Shown here in pieces: positions 44,683-53,321 of a DNA stretch of 64,000 nucleotides; position 1 is the first letter of the stretch, and each line of letters starts with the position of its first letter. A program made the translations under genes and the position numbers. Below the pieces are notes generated by a model. It was not told the origin of the DNA. It ran no database searches and saw nothing but the letters and a program-made list of their open reading frames with translations. The DNA is from an uncultured Alphaproteobacteria bacterium (GTDB lineage: Bacteria > Pseudomonadota > Alphaproteobacteria > RF32 > CAG-239). The stretch is taken from contig CAKQRQ010000002.1 in the NCBI GenBank assembly GCA_934271465.1, forward strand, positions 62,001 through 126,000, written 5' to 3'.

Positions 44683-46440
44683 ATGTCCAATCGAGAGCAC
44701 CCGCTTTTTACAATCAAAAACAACTGTCAGGACTGTTACAAATGCGTCAGGAGCTGTCCGGTCAAAGCCATTAAGATTGAGGACAATTCGGCACAGATTG
44801 TAGCGGATTTATGCGTCGCCTGCGGCAAATGCTATCGGATATGTCCGGTGCGCGCCAAGCAGGATCGTGACGATGTGACGCGGGCAAAAAACCTGCTGGC
44901 TGCCGGAGAAAAAGTTTATATCTCGTTGGCGCCGTCTTGGATTGCCGAATTTGACAATGTGACTAAAGCGCAGCTGTTGACGGCTATCAAAAGACTCGGA
45001 TTTGCCGGCGTTAGTGAAACGGCTTTAGGCGCGCAGGAAGTCACGGCGTATCTGGCTGACTTTTTGGAACATAAAAAAGAAGGTGTCTACCTGTCAACAG
45101 CCTGTCCGGCATTTGTCGAATATATCAATAAATATCAGCCTGAATTGTCCGAAAACCTGACACCGGTTATGTCGCCGGTTCTGGCACATTGCAAACTTTT
45201 GCGGGACAAGTTCGGAAAAGATATCAAAATTGTTTTTGTAGGCCCCTGCATCGCCAAAAAATTTGAGGCAGACCGTAATGCCGATTTGCTCAATTTAAGC
45301 ATTTCATTCAGAGATTTGCGCCGCTGGTTCAGAGAAATCGGACTTAACTATCATACCATAGAGCCGGAAGAGGGCATTGATTTTGTGTATCAAAATGCCG
45401 AGGAGGGGCGCTATTACCCGATTGAGGGCGGCATGGTGGAAACACTCAAGCTCTCGGACAAAACCAAACATGTTTATATGATGCAATTGACCGGACTTGA
45501 GAATATTCAGCGTGAACTCTCCGATATCAAAAGCACTAACCCGAATATACCGATATTTATCGAATGTTTGGCTTGCGAGGGCGGTTGTGTTAACGGTCCC
45601 TGCACGCGTCCGCATAAATCCGGTTTCGAAAAGCGTGCCCGCGTGTTGAAAGACGCTGTCCTGTCCGAAAATTCGGCCCACCGAACAGAAGAAGAAAATA
45701 TCGACTATTCTTATCATGAAAATCCGGTTGAAATCAAAGAATATTCAGAAGAGCAAATTAAACGAGTTTTGGCTATCCTCGGAAAATACACCATCGAAGA
45801 CGAGATTAACTGCAATGCTTGCGGATATGACAATTGCCGCAACTTTGCAAAGGCCATTTTGGACGGCAAGGCCGAAATTGATATGTGCGTTTCGCATATC
45901 AAACATCAGGCGCAAAGCAAAGCCAACGCGCTGCTCAAATGTATTCCGTCGCCCATTGTGATTGTCAATGCCAACTTGTCTATTCTGGAATATAATGACA
46001 ACTTTGTTGAGGCCTTTTGGAATGAGGAAGATCACGCCGATATTTATGCCAAAGAAAATCTGGTTGGTGCCAATTTAAGAGATTTTATCAGCTTTACAAA
46101 CCTGTTTTCAGCCTCTTTGGAATTGGGTGAAGACGTTAAACGCGAAAATGTTCGTCAAGAATCAAAGCTTTATGATGTGACTGTCTTTAATATTGAGCAA
46201 AAACAAGTTGTCGGCGGCGTGATTGAAGACGTCACAAAGGTTGAGATTAAACGCGAAAAAATAGCTGAAAAAGCCAAAGAGGTTATTGAAAAGAATTTGG
46301 CAACCGTCCAGCAGATTGCCTGCACGCTGGGCGAACATATGGCCGAAACGGAAGTGCTGCTGCGCTCTATCGCCAAAGATTATGCGGCCGATGATTATGA
46401 CCGTCCGAAAGTAACCATCCGCAACAAAAGAGACGAGTAA
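44683..46440 (+). CDS. HydS/HfsB-type sensory [FeFe]-hydrogenase with 4Fe-4S and PAS domains
   Basis: This 585-residue protein has two N-terminal 4Fe-4S motifs (CQDCYKCVRSCP and CVACGKCYRICP), then an H-cluster domain with L1 STACPAF, L2 GPCIAKKFEA and L3 ECLACEGGC. The proton-relay Cys of the usual TSCCP is Ala, a mark of group C sensory hydrogenases, which bind but turn over H2 slowly. A further cluster motif CNACGYDNC (about 375) and a PAS domain (about 420-520) follow, ending in a helical segment. There is no kinase domain. The SpoIIE phosphatase encoded next, three bases later, is the likely output. I infer an H2 or redox sensor controlling the phosphatase. Confidence 0.87.
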   Translation: MSNREHPLFTIKNNCQDCYKCVRSCPVKAIKIEDNSAQIVADLCVACGKCYRICPVRAKQDRDDVTRAKNLLAAGEKVYISLAPSWIAEFDNVTKAQLLTAIKRLGFAGVSETALGAQEVTAYLADFLEHKKEGVYLSTACPAFVEYINKYQPELSENLTPVMSPVLAHCKLLRDKFGKDIKIVFVGPCIAKKFEADRNADLLNLSISFRDLRRWFREIGLNYHTIEPEEGIDFVYQNAEEGRYYPIEGGMVETLKLSDKTKHVYMMQLTGLENIQRELSDIKSTNPNIPIFIECLACEGGCVNGPCTRPHKSGFEKRARVLKDAVLSENSAHRTEEENIDYSYHENPVEIKEYSEEQIKRVLAILGKYTIEDEINCNACGYDNCRNFAKAILDGKAEIDMCVSHIKHQAQSKANALLKCIPSPIVIVNANLSILEYNDNFVEAFWNEEDHADIYAKENLVGANLRDFISFTNLFSASLELGEDVKRENVRQESKLYDVTVFNIEQKQVVGGVIEDVTKVEIKREKIAEKAKEVIEKNLATVQQIACTLGEHMAETEVLLRSIAKDYAADDYDRPKVTIRNKRDE

Positions 46441-46443
46441 CCC

Positions 46444-47619
46444 ATGAGCGACTCCCTGTTTATAGAAATCGGCTCTCATCAGGAACACAAAGCAACCGAA
46501 AGCTGTTTCGGGGATTCGGTTTTATCCGAAAAACTTCCCGAAGAACAAAGGATTATCAGCGTGTTATCCGATGGTCTCGGCAGCGGAGTCAAGGCCAATA
46601 TTTTGTCTTCCATGACAACACGCATGGCCATGAAATTTGTTGAAAGCGATTTGGATCTGGTGCGTTCAGCCGAAGTCATGATGCAGGCGCTGCCCGTGTG
46701 TCAGGTCAGAAAAATCAGCTATGCGACTTTTTCGGTTGTAGATGCCATGCTTGAGGGCAAAACCCGTATTTACGAGATGGACAATCCGCAATGCTTTATT
46801 ATCCGCGATTGCAAGCAATTCCACCCGTCGCACCATGAAATTTCATCGCCCAACTGGAAAGACCGGATTATTCATGTCTATCAATTGACAGCGCAGGAAG
46901 AAGACCGAATTATCATTATGTCTGACGGCGTTACGCAGGCAGGCCTCGGAAACCCGCTGTATCCTTTGGGCTGGCAAAGGGAAGGCGTTTGGAAATTTAT
47001 CGAAAACCAAATTCGCCGCCATCCGACAATCTCGGCCTATGATTTGGCCAAAGCTATCGTGCATGAGGCATTAGATAAGGAACCGGATAAAAAAGCCGGC
47101 GATGACATTAGCTGCACGGTTATTTACTTCAGAAAACCGCGTAAGTTGCTGCTGTTGAGCGGTCCGCCGTTTGATGAAGAAAAAGACAAAGAAATTGCCG
47201 AAATGATAGATTATTATGATGGAAAAACAGCCATTTGCGGCGGAACGACAGCCAATATCATTGAGCGCGAGCTCTGTCTAACCTGCGAAATGGATAAGAC
47301 AACTTTTGACCCAAATATTCCTATGGCTTCCATTATGCCGGGGATTGATTTGGTCACAGAAGGAATCCTGACCTTGACGGAAGTTTATCGGATGCTCAAA
47401 GAAGGCATTGACGAGGACAAAGATAATGCGGCCACGCGTTTGGCACATCTTTTACTTGAATCTGACCACATAGATTTTGTTATCGGCACAAAAATAAATG
47501 AAGCGCATCAGGATCCTAATTTGCCGATGGAGCTTGACATTCGCCGAAATATTGTTAAAAAGATTTTCAGACTGCTGCAAAGCAAGTTTTTGAAAGAAAT
47601 CAGCGTTAAGTATGTTTAA
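46444..47619 (+). CDS. SpoIIE-type serine/threonine phosphatase of the hydrogenase operon
   Basis: The first 230 residues form a PP2C/SpoIIE phosphatase: SVLSDGLGSGVKAN with the metal-binding Asp, ATFSVVDAML, IIIMSDGVTQAGLG with another metal Asp, and KKAGDDISCTVIYF. A C-terminal part of about 150 residues (KLLLLSGPPFDEEKDKEIAE, then AICGGTTANIIERE) has no function I know; similar tails accompany these phosphatases in HydS operons. It probably dephosphorylates a regulator protein in answer to the sensory hydrogenase. The likely kinase/antagonist partner is not in this operon. Next gene after 24 bases. Confidence 0.87.
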   Translation: MSDSLFIEIGSHQEHKATESCFGDSVLSEKLPEEQRIISVLSDGLGSGVKANILSSMTTRMAMKFVESDLDLVRSAEVMMQALPVCQVRKISYATFSVVDAMLEGKTRIYEMDNPQCFIIRDCKQFHPSHHEISSPNWKDRIIHVYQLTAQEEDRIIIMSDGVTQAGLGNPLYPLGWQREGVWKFIENQIRRHPTISAYDLAKAIVHEALDKEPDKKAGDDISCTVIYFRKPRKLLLLSGPPFDEEKDKEIAEMIDYYDGKTAICGGTTANIIERELCLTCEMDKTTFDPNIPMASIMPGIDLVTEGILTLTEVYRMLKEGIDEDKDNAATRLAHLLLESDHIDFVIGTKINEAHQDPNLPMELDIRRNIVKKIFRLLQSKFLKEISVKYV

Positions 47620-47643
47620 CCCTCAAACAAAAGGAAAAAACCG

Positions 47644-47916
47644 ATGGAGAAGGTAAAAGTCAAAATTTGTGCAGGAACGGCCTGTTTTGTTATGGGCGCT
47701 CCTCAAATTCAATCTCTGGAGTTTGCCGCTCCGGAGGATTTGGCTGACAAAATTGACGTGACGGAAGTTCGCTGCATGAACCATTGCACACAAGCCAAAG
47801 GCTACAACAAAGGCCCGTATGTCGAGGTCAACGGCGAAGTCATTGAAGAAGCCACGCTTGAAAAAGTATTAACAAAAATCAGAGAAGTTTTAGCTGAAGA
47901 GGAAGAAAAGTGCTAA
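47644..47916 (+). CDS. Thioredoxin-like [2Fe-2S] ferredoxin, second copy
   Basis: A 90-residue relative of the operon's first gene. Cys9 and Cys14 (ICAGTACF) and Cys44 and Cys48 (VRCMNHC) are the [2Fe-2S] ligands in the NuoE-like thioredoxin fold. The acidic C-terminus (LAEEEEKC) holds the ribosome binding site for the hydrogenase downstream, which starts seven bases before its stop. This coupling suggests that it is a small electron-transfer partner of that hydrogenase. Confidence 0.87.
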   Translation: MEKVKVKICAGTACFVMGAPQIQSLEFAAPEDLADKIDVTEVRCMNHCTQAKGYNKGPYVEVNGEVIEEATLEKVLTKIREVLAEEEEKC

Positions 47917-49361
47917 TACCTAAGAATTATGCAAACCAGATGCGGAGTAAAATTCTGGTTAAAGTTGTCGAAAGTTTTTACAAAGACAAGTTTGAAACAG
48001 CCGACAATATCCCTATTGAAATGCGTCCGAAAGATTACGATTCGAGTCGCTGCTGCATTTATAAAGACAGAGCCGTCCTGAAATATCGTCTGATGGCAGC
48101 CTTGGGCGTCACACCGGAAGAAGAAACAGACGAGGCCAAACGTTTGAGCGACTATGGCAAAGAGGCTCTCAAACGTCAAAATCACGCCAAAAGCTGCTTG
48201 TCGGTGATTGACATTGCCTGTTCGGCCTGCGTCAAGTCGCAATATATGGTCACAGACGCCTGCCGCGGGTGCTTTGCGCGTCCGTGCATGATGAACTGCC
48301 CCAAACAGGCTATTTCCTTTGTCAACGGCCGGTCTCATATCAATCCGGATATCTGCGTTTCCTGCGGCAAATGTATGGAAGTCTGCCCGTATCACGCGAT
48401 TGTCAAACTGCCTGTTCCGTGCGAAGAGGCTTGTCCGGTCGGCGCTATCCGTAAAGACGAGCACGGCGTGGAGCATATCAATGAAGAAGCCTGCATTTCC
48501 TGCGGTAAATGCCTGCAATCCTGCCCGTTCGGCGCGATTGTCGAGCGCTCGCAGCTGGTTGACGTGCTCAATCTGATTCACAATTCAGACAAAAAAGTCA
48601 TTGCCATGGTTGCACCGGCCATTGCCGGACAATTCCCGTTTGACATGAAACAGGTTATCGGCGCGTTAAAAAAAGCAGGCTTTGCCGATGTGGTTGAAGT
48701 GGCCGCCGGCGCGGATATTACTTCAACAAACGAAGCCGCCGAGTTCGTCGAGCGGATGGAAGAGGGCGCCAAGTTTATGACAACTTCCTGCTGTCCGGCC
48801 TATTATCGGGCGGCAAGCATCCACATTCCGGAGATTAAACCCTTTGTGTCCAACACCAAAACCCCGATGTATTACACGGCGGAAATGCTTAAAAAAGAGC
48901 AACCAGATTGTGTATCCGTCTTTGTCGGCCCATGCTTGGCCAAGCGCACCGAGGCTGAATCGGATCCGAATGTCGACTATGTGCTGACTTTTGAAGAAAT
49001 CGGCGCGATGTTTGTCGGAGCGGGAATTGAAATTGCCGACTGTGAACCGGCTGATTTTGCCAAAGTATCGTCTGCTCAGGGGCGCAATTATCCTCTGTCT
49101 GGCGGTGTTGCTGCGGCGGTCGGAAATCTGGTTGAAGGCAAGGTTGATTTCAGACCCGAGCGGATTGACGGCCTGAGCAAAGAAAACCTCAAATTGTTAA
49201 AACGTTACGCCACAAAAGGCTGCGAAAACAATATGATAGAGGTTATGTGCTGCGAGGGCGGCTGTATTGCGGGACCGGGCTGTATTGCCTTAGCCCGAAA
49301 AGCGGCAAAACAGGTTGAAACCTATGTCGCCGAAGGCCAAAACCAAAAAGAAATGAAGTAA
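47910..49361 (+). CDS. [FeFe] hydrogenase, group B-like, with extra N-terminal Fe-S motifs
   Basis: The 483-residue protein starts at GTG 47910, overlapping the ferredoxin gene; AGAGGAAGAAAA is the ribosome binding site. A cysteine-rich N-terminus (SRCCIY; IACSACVKS; ACRGCFARPCMMNCP) comes before two 4Fe-4S motifs (CVSCGKCMEVCP; CISCGKCLQSCP). The H-cluster domain has L1 TTSCCPAYY with the proton-relay Cys kept, L2 GPCLAKRTEAE and L3 EVMCCEGGCIAGPGC. These motif variants fit group B monomeric hydrogenases, whose physiological direction is uncertain. Cytoplasmic H2 evolution from reduced ferredoxin is likely. The HydEFG maturation genes are not in the window. Confidence 0.87.
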   Translation: MLIPKNYANQMRSKILVKVVESFYKDKFETADNIPIEMRPKDYDSSRCCIYKDRAVLKYRLMAALGVTPEEETDEAKRLSDYGKEALKRQNHAKSCLSVIDIACSACVKSQYMVTDACRGCFARPCMMNCPKQAISFVNGRSHINPDICVSCGKCMEVCPYHAIVKLPVPCEEACPVGAIRKDEHGVEHINEEACISCGKCLQSCPFGAIVERSQLVDVLNLIHNSDKKVIAMVAPAIAGQFPFDMKQVIGALKKAGFADVVEVAAGADITSTNEAAEFVERMEEGAKFMTTSCCPAYYRAASIHIPEIKPFVSNTKTPMYYTAEMLKKEQPDCVSVFVGPCLAKRTEAESDPNVDYVLTFEEIGAMFVGAGIEIADCEPADFAKVSSAQGRNYPLSGGVAAAVGNLVEGKVDFRPERIDGLSKENLKLLKRYATKGCENNMIEVMCCEGGCIAGPGCIALARKAAKQVETYVAEGQNQKEMK

Positions 49362-49380
49362 CAAAACTTCATAATCAAAA

Positions 49381-49419
49381 ACTCCCGAAATTTATGCTTA
49401 TAATTTTCGGGAGTCTTTT
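49381..49419 (+). terminator. Intrinsic terminator after the hydrogenase operon
   Basis: ACTCCCGAAA and TTTCGGGAGT pair around a loop of about 14 bases and a TCTTTT run follows. Confidence 0.85.
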
Positions 49420-49497
49420 AATCATAAATTGATTCCTTGTCAAAATGGATGACTTTAACTATAATATCAATAATACAGATGCGATAAAGGAAATAAT

Positions 49498-50031
49498 ATG
49501 AATTATCAAATAGAAATTATAAATTCATCTTCCAAAGGTCATAAAAATTTATATGCAAACTTAGCCCGCTTAACAAGCCCGATGAGCGATGTTTACCCTG
49601 ACTACAAAGAATGGCTGTTCAAAAAGTTTTTCCCTGGGCTAAAAGACGGGTCACGAAAAATGGTTGTTGCTTATAACAATGATAATCCGAACAATCCTGT
49701 CGGCGTTGCGCTGCTCAAAGATACCCAAGAAGAAAAAAAGATTTGTTGTCTGTTTGTCAGGGAAGACTGCCGAGGCCAGGGAATAGCAAGCAAGTTAATG
49801 AAAAAAAGTTTTGAAGCTTTAAAAACTGAAAAACCACTAATGACAGTATCAAACAATAATCTTTCTCAGTTACAAAGATTGCTGGACAAGAACAACTTTG
49901 AATTTTCTTATAAAAGAAAAGGAGCTTATCAAGAAAACAACACCGAAAATTATTTCAATAATGAAGCGACAGAAATACTCAAAAAAGAAGTTTTAGCGCC
50001 CTTATTTGCATACAAATCAAAAGAACGCTAA
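49498..50031 (+). CDS. GNAT-family N-acetyltransferase
   Basis: This 177-residue protein has the acetyl-CoA-binding motif A of GNAT enzymes in CCLFVREDCRGQGIASKLMK (Q/R-x-x-G-x-G/A), followed by SFEALKTEKPLMTVSNNN. Upstream AT-rich sequence and AAGGAAATAAT before the ATG mark the start. Acceptor unknown. It stands alone between two terminators and is somewhat AT-richer than the hydrogenase genes. Confidence 0.85.
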   Translation: MNYQIEIINSSSKGHKNLYANLARLTSPMSDVYPDYKEWLFKKFFPGLKDGSRKMVVAYNNDNPNNPVGVALLKDTQEEKKICCLFVREDCRGQGIASKLMKKSFEALKTEKPLMTVSNNNLSQLQRLLDKNNFEFSYKRKGAYQENNTENYFNNEATEILKKEVLAPLFAYKSKER

Positions 50032-50064
50032 AAAAGCTCCGTTTTTAACAACGGAGCTTTTTTT
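50031..50064. terminator. Bidirectional terminator between the GNAT gene and proS
   Basis: AAAAAGCTCCGTT and AACGGAGCTTTTT form a perfect 13-bp stem around a six-base loop, with A and T runs that serve both strands. Confidence 0.9.
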
Positions 50065-50084
50065 GTAATCCAAAACCGAAAAGC

Positions 50085-51602
50085 CTAATAACTGCGGGCG
50101 TAAATGACGTCCATTGTAGCGGGTTCGCCCGTCAACAGGCATTCGCCCGTTGTGCCGCTTTGGTCAAACGGAATGCACCTGATGGTAATTTTCATCTGTT
50201 TTAAGATTTCTTCCGTTTCGGGCCTGGCGCACCATTTACCGCGGACAAAAGCGACCTTGCCGGTCTGTCCGTCTTCAATCCATTCGTTGGAATTGGCAAA
50301 ATAAGCCGCAAACGCGTCTTTGGTCGTGATGTCCGTGCGAATATTGGCGTCCAATCTGGCTTTAGCTTTGGCAAACATCGCCGCCTGAATATCCTCAAGC
50401 ATCTGGGCGGCATGAGCGGCAAACTCGTCAAAAGGCATAACCTTTTTGCCTTCGGGCGTGTTGATATACAAACGGGTCTTGACCATCAGATTGCGGCCGT
50501 CGACATCGCGTTTGCCAATCTCAAGAATAAGCGGAGCGCCTTTACGCGTCCATTCCCAAAACTTGTCAACGGAGGATTTGTCCCTCTTGTCCAGCTTGAC
50601 GCGGATTTTCTCGCCGAAAGGCATCTGAGAACTCAAAGCCTGCTGCAAAGAACTGATATAAGCCATTACGGCATCCGTATCGGCCTCGTTTTTGATAACA
50701 GGCACAATGACGATTTGATAAGGCGCAATTTTGGGCGGCGTAACCATACCTTCGTCATCGGCGTGCGTCATAATAACACCACCGATAAGACGTGTTGAAA
50801 CACCCCAAGACGAGGTGTAGGCATATTCCTGCGTATTATTTTTGTTCATAAAGGAAATATTGGCCGATTTGGCGAAATTCTGTCCCAAGAAATGCGACGT
50901 GCCGGCCTGAAGCGCTTTACCGTCCTGCATCATGGCTTCAATGCAATAAGTATCGACCGCGCCGGGGAATTTTTCATGCTCGGGCTTTTTGCCGCGCAAA
51001 ACAGGCATTGCCAAAGTCTCCTCGCTCAATTTGCGATAAGCCTCCAACGCCCATTTTGTTTCGGCCTCGGCTTCTTCGGCCGTAGCATGGGCGGTGTGGC
51101 CTTCCTGCCATAAAAATTCACGCGTGCGCAAAAACAGACGAGGACGCATTTCCCACCGAACAACATTGGCCCATTGGTTAACCAAAACGGGCAAATCGCG
51201 GTAAGATTTAATCCATTTTGAAAAAGAGTCGGCGATAATGGCCTCGGACGTCGGGCGGACAATCAAAGGCTCGTCCAATTCGGAAGAGGGAGCCAGCTTG
51301 CCGTCTTTCATAGCCAGACGTGAATGCGTCACAACAGCCATTTCTTTGGCAAAGCCGTCAACATGCTCGGCTTCTTTTTGAAAGAACGACAGTGGAATAA
51401 ACATTGGAAAATAGCAGTTTTCGTGGTCGGCTTCTTTAATTTGGGCATCAAAAACATCTCTGATGCGTTCCCACATACCGTATCCCCACGGCTTAATCAC
51501 CATGCACCCCGGAGAAGAGGAGTTTTCGGCCATGTCGGCCGCGCTGATAACAGCCTGATACCATTCGGGATAATTGTCTTTGCGTAAAGTCTTAAGTGTC
51601 AT
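50085..51602 (-). CDS. proS: Prolyl-tRNA synthetase, archaeal/eukaryotic type (ProS type 3)
   Basis: ProRS charges tRNA-Pro. This 505-residue form has the layout of the archaeal/eukaryotic-like type: PGCMVIKPWGYGMWERI near the start, then RPTSEAII, motif 2 WEMRPRLFLRTREFLWQEGH, an anticodon domain (VPVIKNEADTDAV), and the extra C-terminal domain that ends in Tyr (MDVIYARSY). It lacks the editing insertion of the long bacterial type. Many alphaproteobacteria carry the short bacterial type instead, so this copy may have been transferred. ATG 51602 starts MTLKTLRKDNYPEWY. No obvious strong ribosome binding site beyond GGAATAAACATT. Confidence 0.94.
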   Translation of the reverse strand: MTLKTLRKDNYPEWYQAVISAADMAENSSSPGCMVIKPWGYGMWERIRDVFDAQIKEADHENCYFPMFIPLSFFQKEAEHVDGFAKEMAVVTHSRLAMKDGKLAPSSELDEPLIVRPTSEAIIADSFSKWIKSYRDLPVLVNQWANVVRWEMRPRLFLRTREFLWQEGHTAHATAEEAEAETKWALEAYRKLSEETLAMPVLRGKKPEHEKFPGAVDTYCIEAMMQDGKALQAGTSHFLGQNFAKSANISFMNKNNTQEYAYTSSWGVSTRLIGGVIMTHADDEGMVTPPKIAPYQIVIVPVIKNEADTDAVMAYISSLQQALSSQMPFGEKIRVKLDKRDKSSVDKFWEWTRKGAPLILEIGKRDVDGRNLMVKTRLYINTPEGKKVMPFDEFAAHAAQMLEDIQAAMFAKAKARLDANIRTDITTKDAFAAYFANSNEWIEDGQTGKVAFVRGKWCARPETEEILKQMKITIRCIPFDQSGTTGECLLTGEPATMDVIYARSY

Positions 51603-51635
51603 AATGTTTATTCCTTTTCATAACGTAATGAAACA

Positions 51636-51657
51636 CCCGCACCCCCATTGGTGCGGG
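51636..51657 (-). terminator. Hairpin between proS and the small secreted protein gene
   Basis: CCCGCACC and GGTGCGGG form an eight-bp GC-rich stem around six bases. On the minus strand it follows the small-protein gene and precedes TGTTTCATT; termination is probable but the T run is poor. Confidence 0.5.
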
Positions 51658-51684
51658 CGAGCAAAAAGGAATATAGCACGGATT

Positions 51685-51927
51685 TTAGTTTTGTGAAGTC
51701 TTTTCTTTCATTTGCTTGGCTTGATGGTGTTTTTTCATCATCTGTTTGTTTCTTTGCTTTTGGCAGCCGCAGGTGCAGCCATCGCAAGACATCTTTTCAT
51801 CGGCCGAAGCGGCCGCCTTAACGGGCACGTCGTGCGATGTTGTGTTTTTGCGCTGAGCCTGAGCGGCGCCGCTTGCAATGGTCAAAGCCAATGGCGCCAG
51901 CAAAAATAAATAAAGATATTTTTTCAT
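51685..51927 (-). CDS. Small secreted protein with cysteine cluster and Met/His/Lys-rich tail
   Basis: The 80-residue product begins with a signal peptide (MKKYLYLFLLAPLALTIASG, then AAQAQ) and probably is cleaved after AQA. The mature part of about 55 residues has a cysteine cluster CDGCTCGC followed by a tail rich in Lys, Gln, His and Met (RNKQMMKKHHQAKQMKEK). Cys, His and Met together suggest binding of copper or another soft metal in the periplasm, but I recognise no family. AGGAAAACACCTC precedes the ATG. It sits between proS and the cold-shock gene and has its own hairpin downstream. Confidence 0.65.
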   Translation of the reverse strand: MKKYLYLFLLAPLALTIASGAAQAQRKNTTSHDVPVKAAASADEKMSCDGCTCGCQKQRNKQMMKKHHQAKQMKEKTSQN

Positions 51928-52122
51928 GAGGTGTTTTCCTTGTGTTGTTAAAAGGGATATTTTCTAAAATAATATCATCTTGTGCATTTCCAAGGATGTT
52001 TTTGAAAATTATCTTGCCAATCAAAAAATATTGTATTAAAGTGGATAACGTGATGAATAAATCACGAGGCCTTATTGAAAAGTGCCTCTATATCAACCTG
52101 TTTTTAATGAGGATATATCGAG

Positions 52123-52341
52123 ATGGCAACAGGAACAGTTAAATGGTTTAACAAGAAAAAAGGTTATGGTTTTATTACTCCGGATGAGGGCGGAAACGAT
52201 GTATTTGTTCACATTACAGCCGTTAAAGAAGCTGGTTTGTTTACTTTGCACGAAAATGCAAAAGTCAGCTACGAGCTCAAGACAGAAAGAGAAAAAACTG
52301 TTGCCGGAAGTTTGAAACTGCTTGAAGAACCTGCCGAATAG
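52123..52341 (+). CDS. Cold-shock protein (CspA family)
   Basis: A 72-residue OB-fold nucleic-acid-binding protein with both RNP motifs: KGYGFITP and DVFVHITA, after the [11 protein letters not shown] start. Csp proteins melt RNA structure in the cold or act as antiterminators. The 5' leader from about 52030 is untranslated and may fold with temperature, as in other csp genes, though I could not define a structure. A terminator follows. Confidence 0.95.
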   Translation: MATGTVKWFNKKKGYGFITPDEGGNDVFVHITAVKEAGLFTLHENAKVSYELKTEREKTVAGSLKLLEEPAE

Positions 52342-52373
52342 TTTTTTCAAACGAAATCTCGTTGAGACTTATC

Positions 52374-52408
52374 AATCCTCAAACCTTATTTGGGTTTGGG
52401 GATTTTTT
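52374..52408 (+). terminator. Intrinsic terminator after the cold-shock gene
   Basis: AATCCTCAAACC pairs with GGTTTGGGGATT (one wobble) around a seven-base loop, and a T run follows. Confidence 0.88.
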
Positions 52409-52568
52409 ATAAAAAACAGCCTCAAAGGCAAAAAAAGACTTGATTTTAGAGAAAGACTGGTATAAATTGCCCTCACTTCCGAGAATGAAGGCGGAGACAA
52501 CCGCCTCGTTTGGCGCCATAAGCCAAAACTATCGGGACAATAACAGTAATAAAAAAAGGAAAACTTAA

Positions 52569-53180
52569 ATGAAAAGTATCGTTTCTACGAAAAAGAAAAA
52601 AGAACGTCAATATGGCGTTATCTGGGGCGCTCCGAACAGCTCTGTCGCTAAAAGAGAATATGCTCCCGGACAACATGGCCAGAGAAGAAAAAAGACAACC
52701 GATTATGGTGAGCAGCTCTCTGCCAAACAAAAATTGAAAACCTATTATGGCAACGTTTCCGAGAAACAGTTCCACAAATATTATGTTGAAGCTATCCGCC
52801 GCTCCGGCGACGCGGCCGAAAATCTGATTGGTTTGTTGGAATCCCGCTTGGACAACATTGTTTACAAAGCTAAATTTGTTCCGACTATTTTTGCCGCTCG
52901 TCAGTTCGTTAACCACGGACATATTCTTGTTAACGGTAAGAAAGTCAACATTCCTTCTTATATGTTGAAGGTTGGCGATGTCATCGAAATCAAAGCAAAA
53001 TCTAAACAATTGCCTTTGGTTTTGGCTTCGTTGGAATCAACATCTCGCGATGTTCCGTCTTATGTTGAAGTAGACAACAAAAAAGCAACAGCCAAGTTTG
53101 CTTTTGTTCCTAAATTTGATGATGTTCCTTATGCGTCTTTGATGCAGCCGAACATGGTTATCGAGTTCTACTCAAGATAG
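52569..53180 (+). CDS. rpsD: 30S ribosomal protein S4
   Basis: S4 binds 16S rRNA as a primary assembly protein. The 203-residue product has [28 protein letters not shown] and the S4 RNA-binding domain with [14 protein letters not shown] and [20 protein letters not shown]. It stands alone here, outside the alpha operon, as in other alphaproteobacteria. The leader at 52460-52568 contains short GC-rich repeats (GGCGGAGACAACCGCC and TTTGGCGCCATAAGCCAAAA) that can fold and might serve regulation. A terminator lies 28 bases after the stop. Confidence 0.96.
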   Translation: MKSIVSTKKKKERQYGVIWGAPNSSVAKREYAPGQHGQRRKKTTDYGEQLSAKQKLKTYYGNVSEKQFHKYYVEAIRRSGDAAENLIGLLESRLDNIVYKAKFVPTIFAARQFVNHGHILVNGKKVNIPSYMLKVGDVIEIKAKSKQLPLVLASLESTSRDVPSYVEVDNKKATAKFAFVPKFDDVPYASLMQPNMVIEFYSR

Positions 53181-53207
53181 TCCGGATTATCGGAAATCTT
53201 TCAAAAA

Positions 53208-53246
53208 AAATCCTCAGAAGTTGTGCAAACTCTGAGGATTTTTGTT
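53208..53246 (+). terminator. Intrinsic terminator after rpsD
   Basis: AAATCCTCAGA and TCTGAGGATTT form an 11-bp stem around a 12-base loop, with a T-rich run after it. Confidence 0.9.
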
Positions 53247-53321
53247 TTATCAAAAACAAATATAAGTTAGGATAAAGCATCATTGAATTAACAGACGTTT
53301 ATCAAACGGGAATAAAACGAT

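Noticed and set aside
52513..52568. Leader of rpsD as a known riboswitch
   Set aside because: Short GC repeats are present but no known riboswitch core could be recognised.
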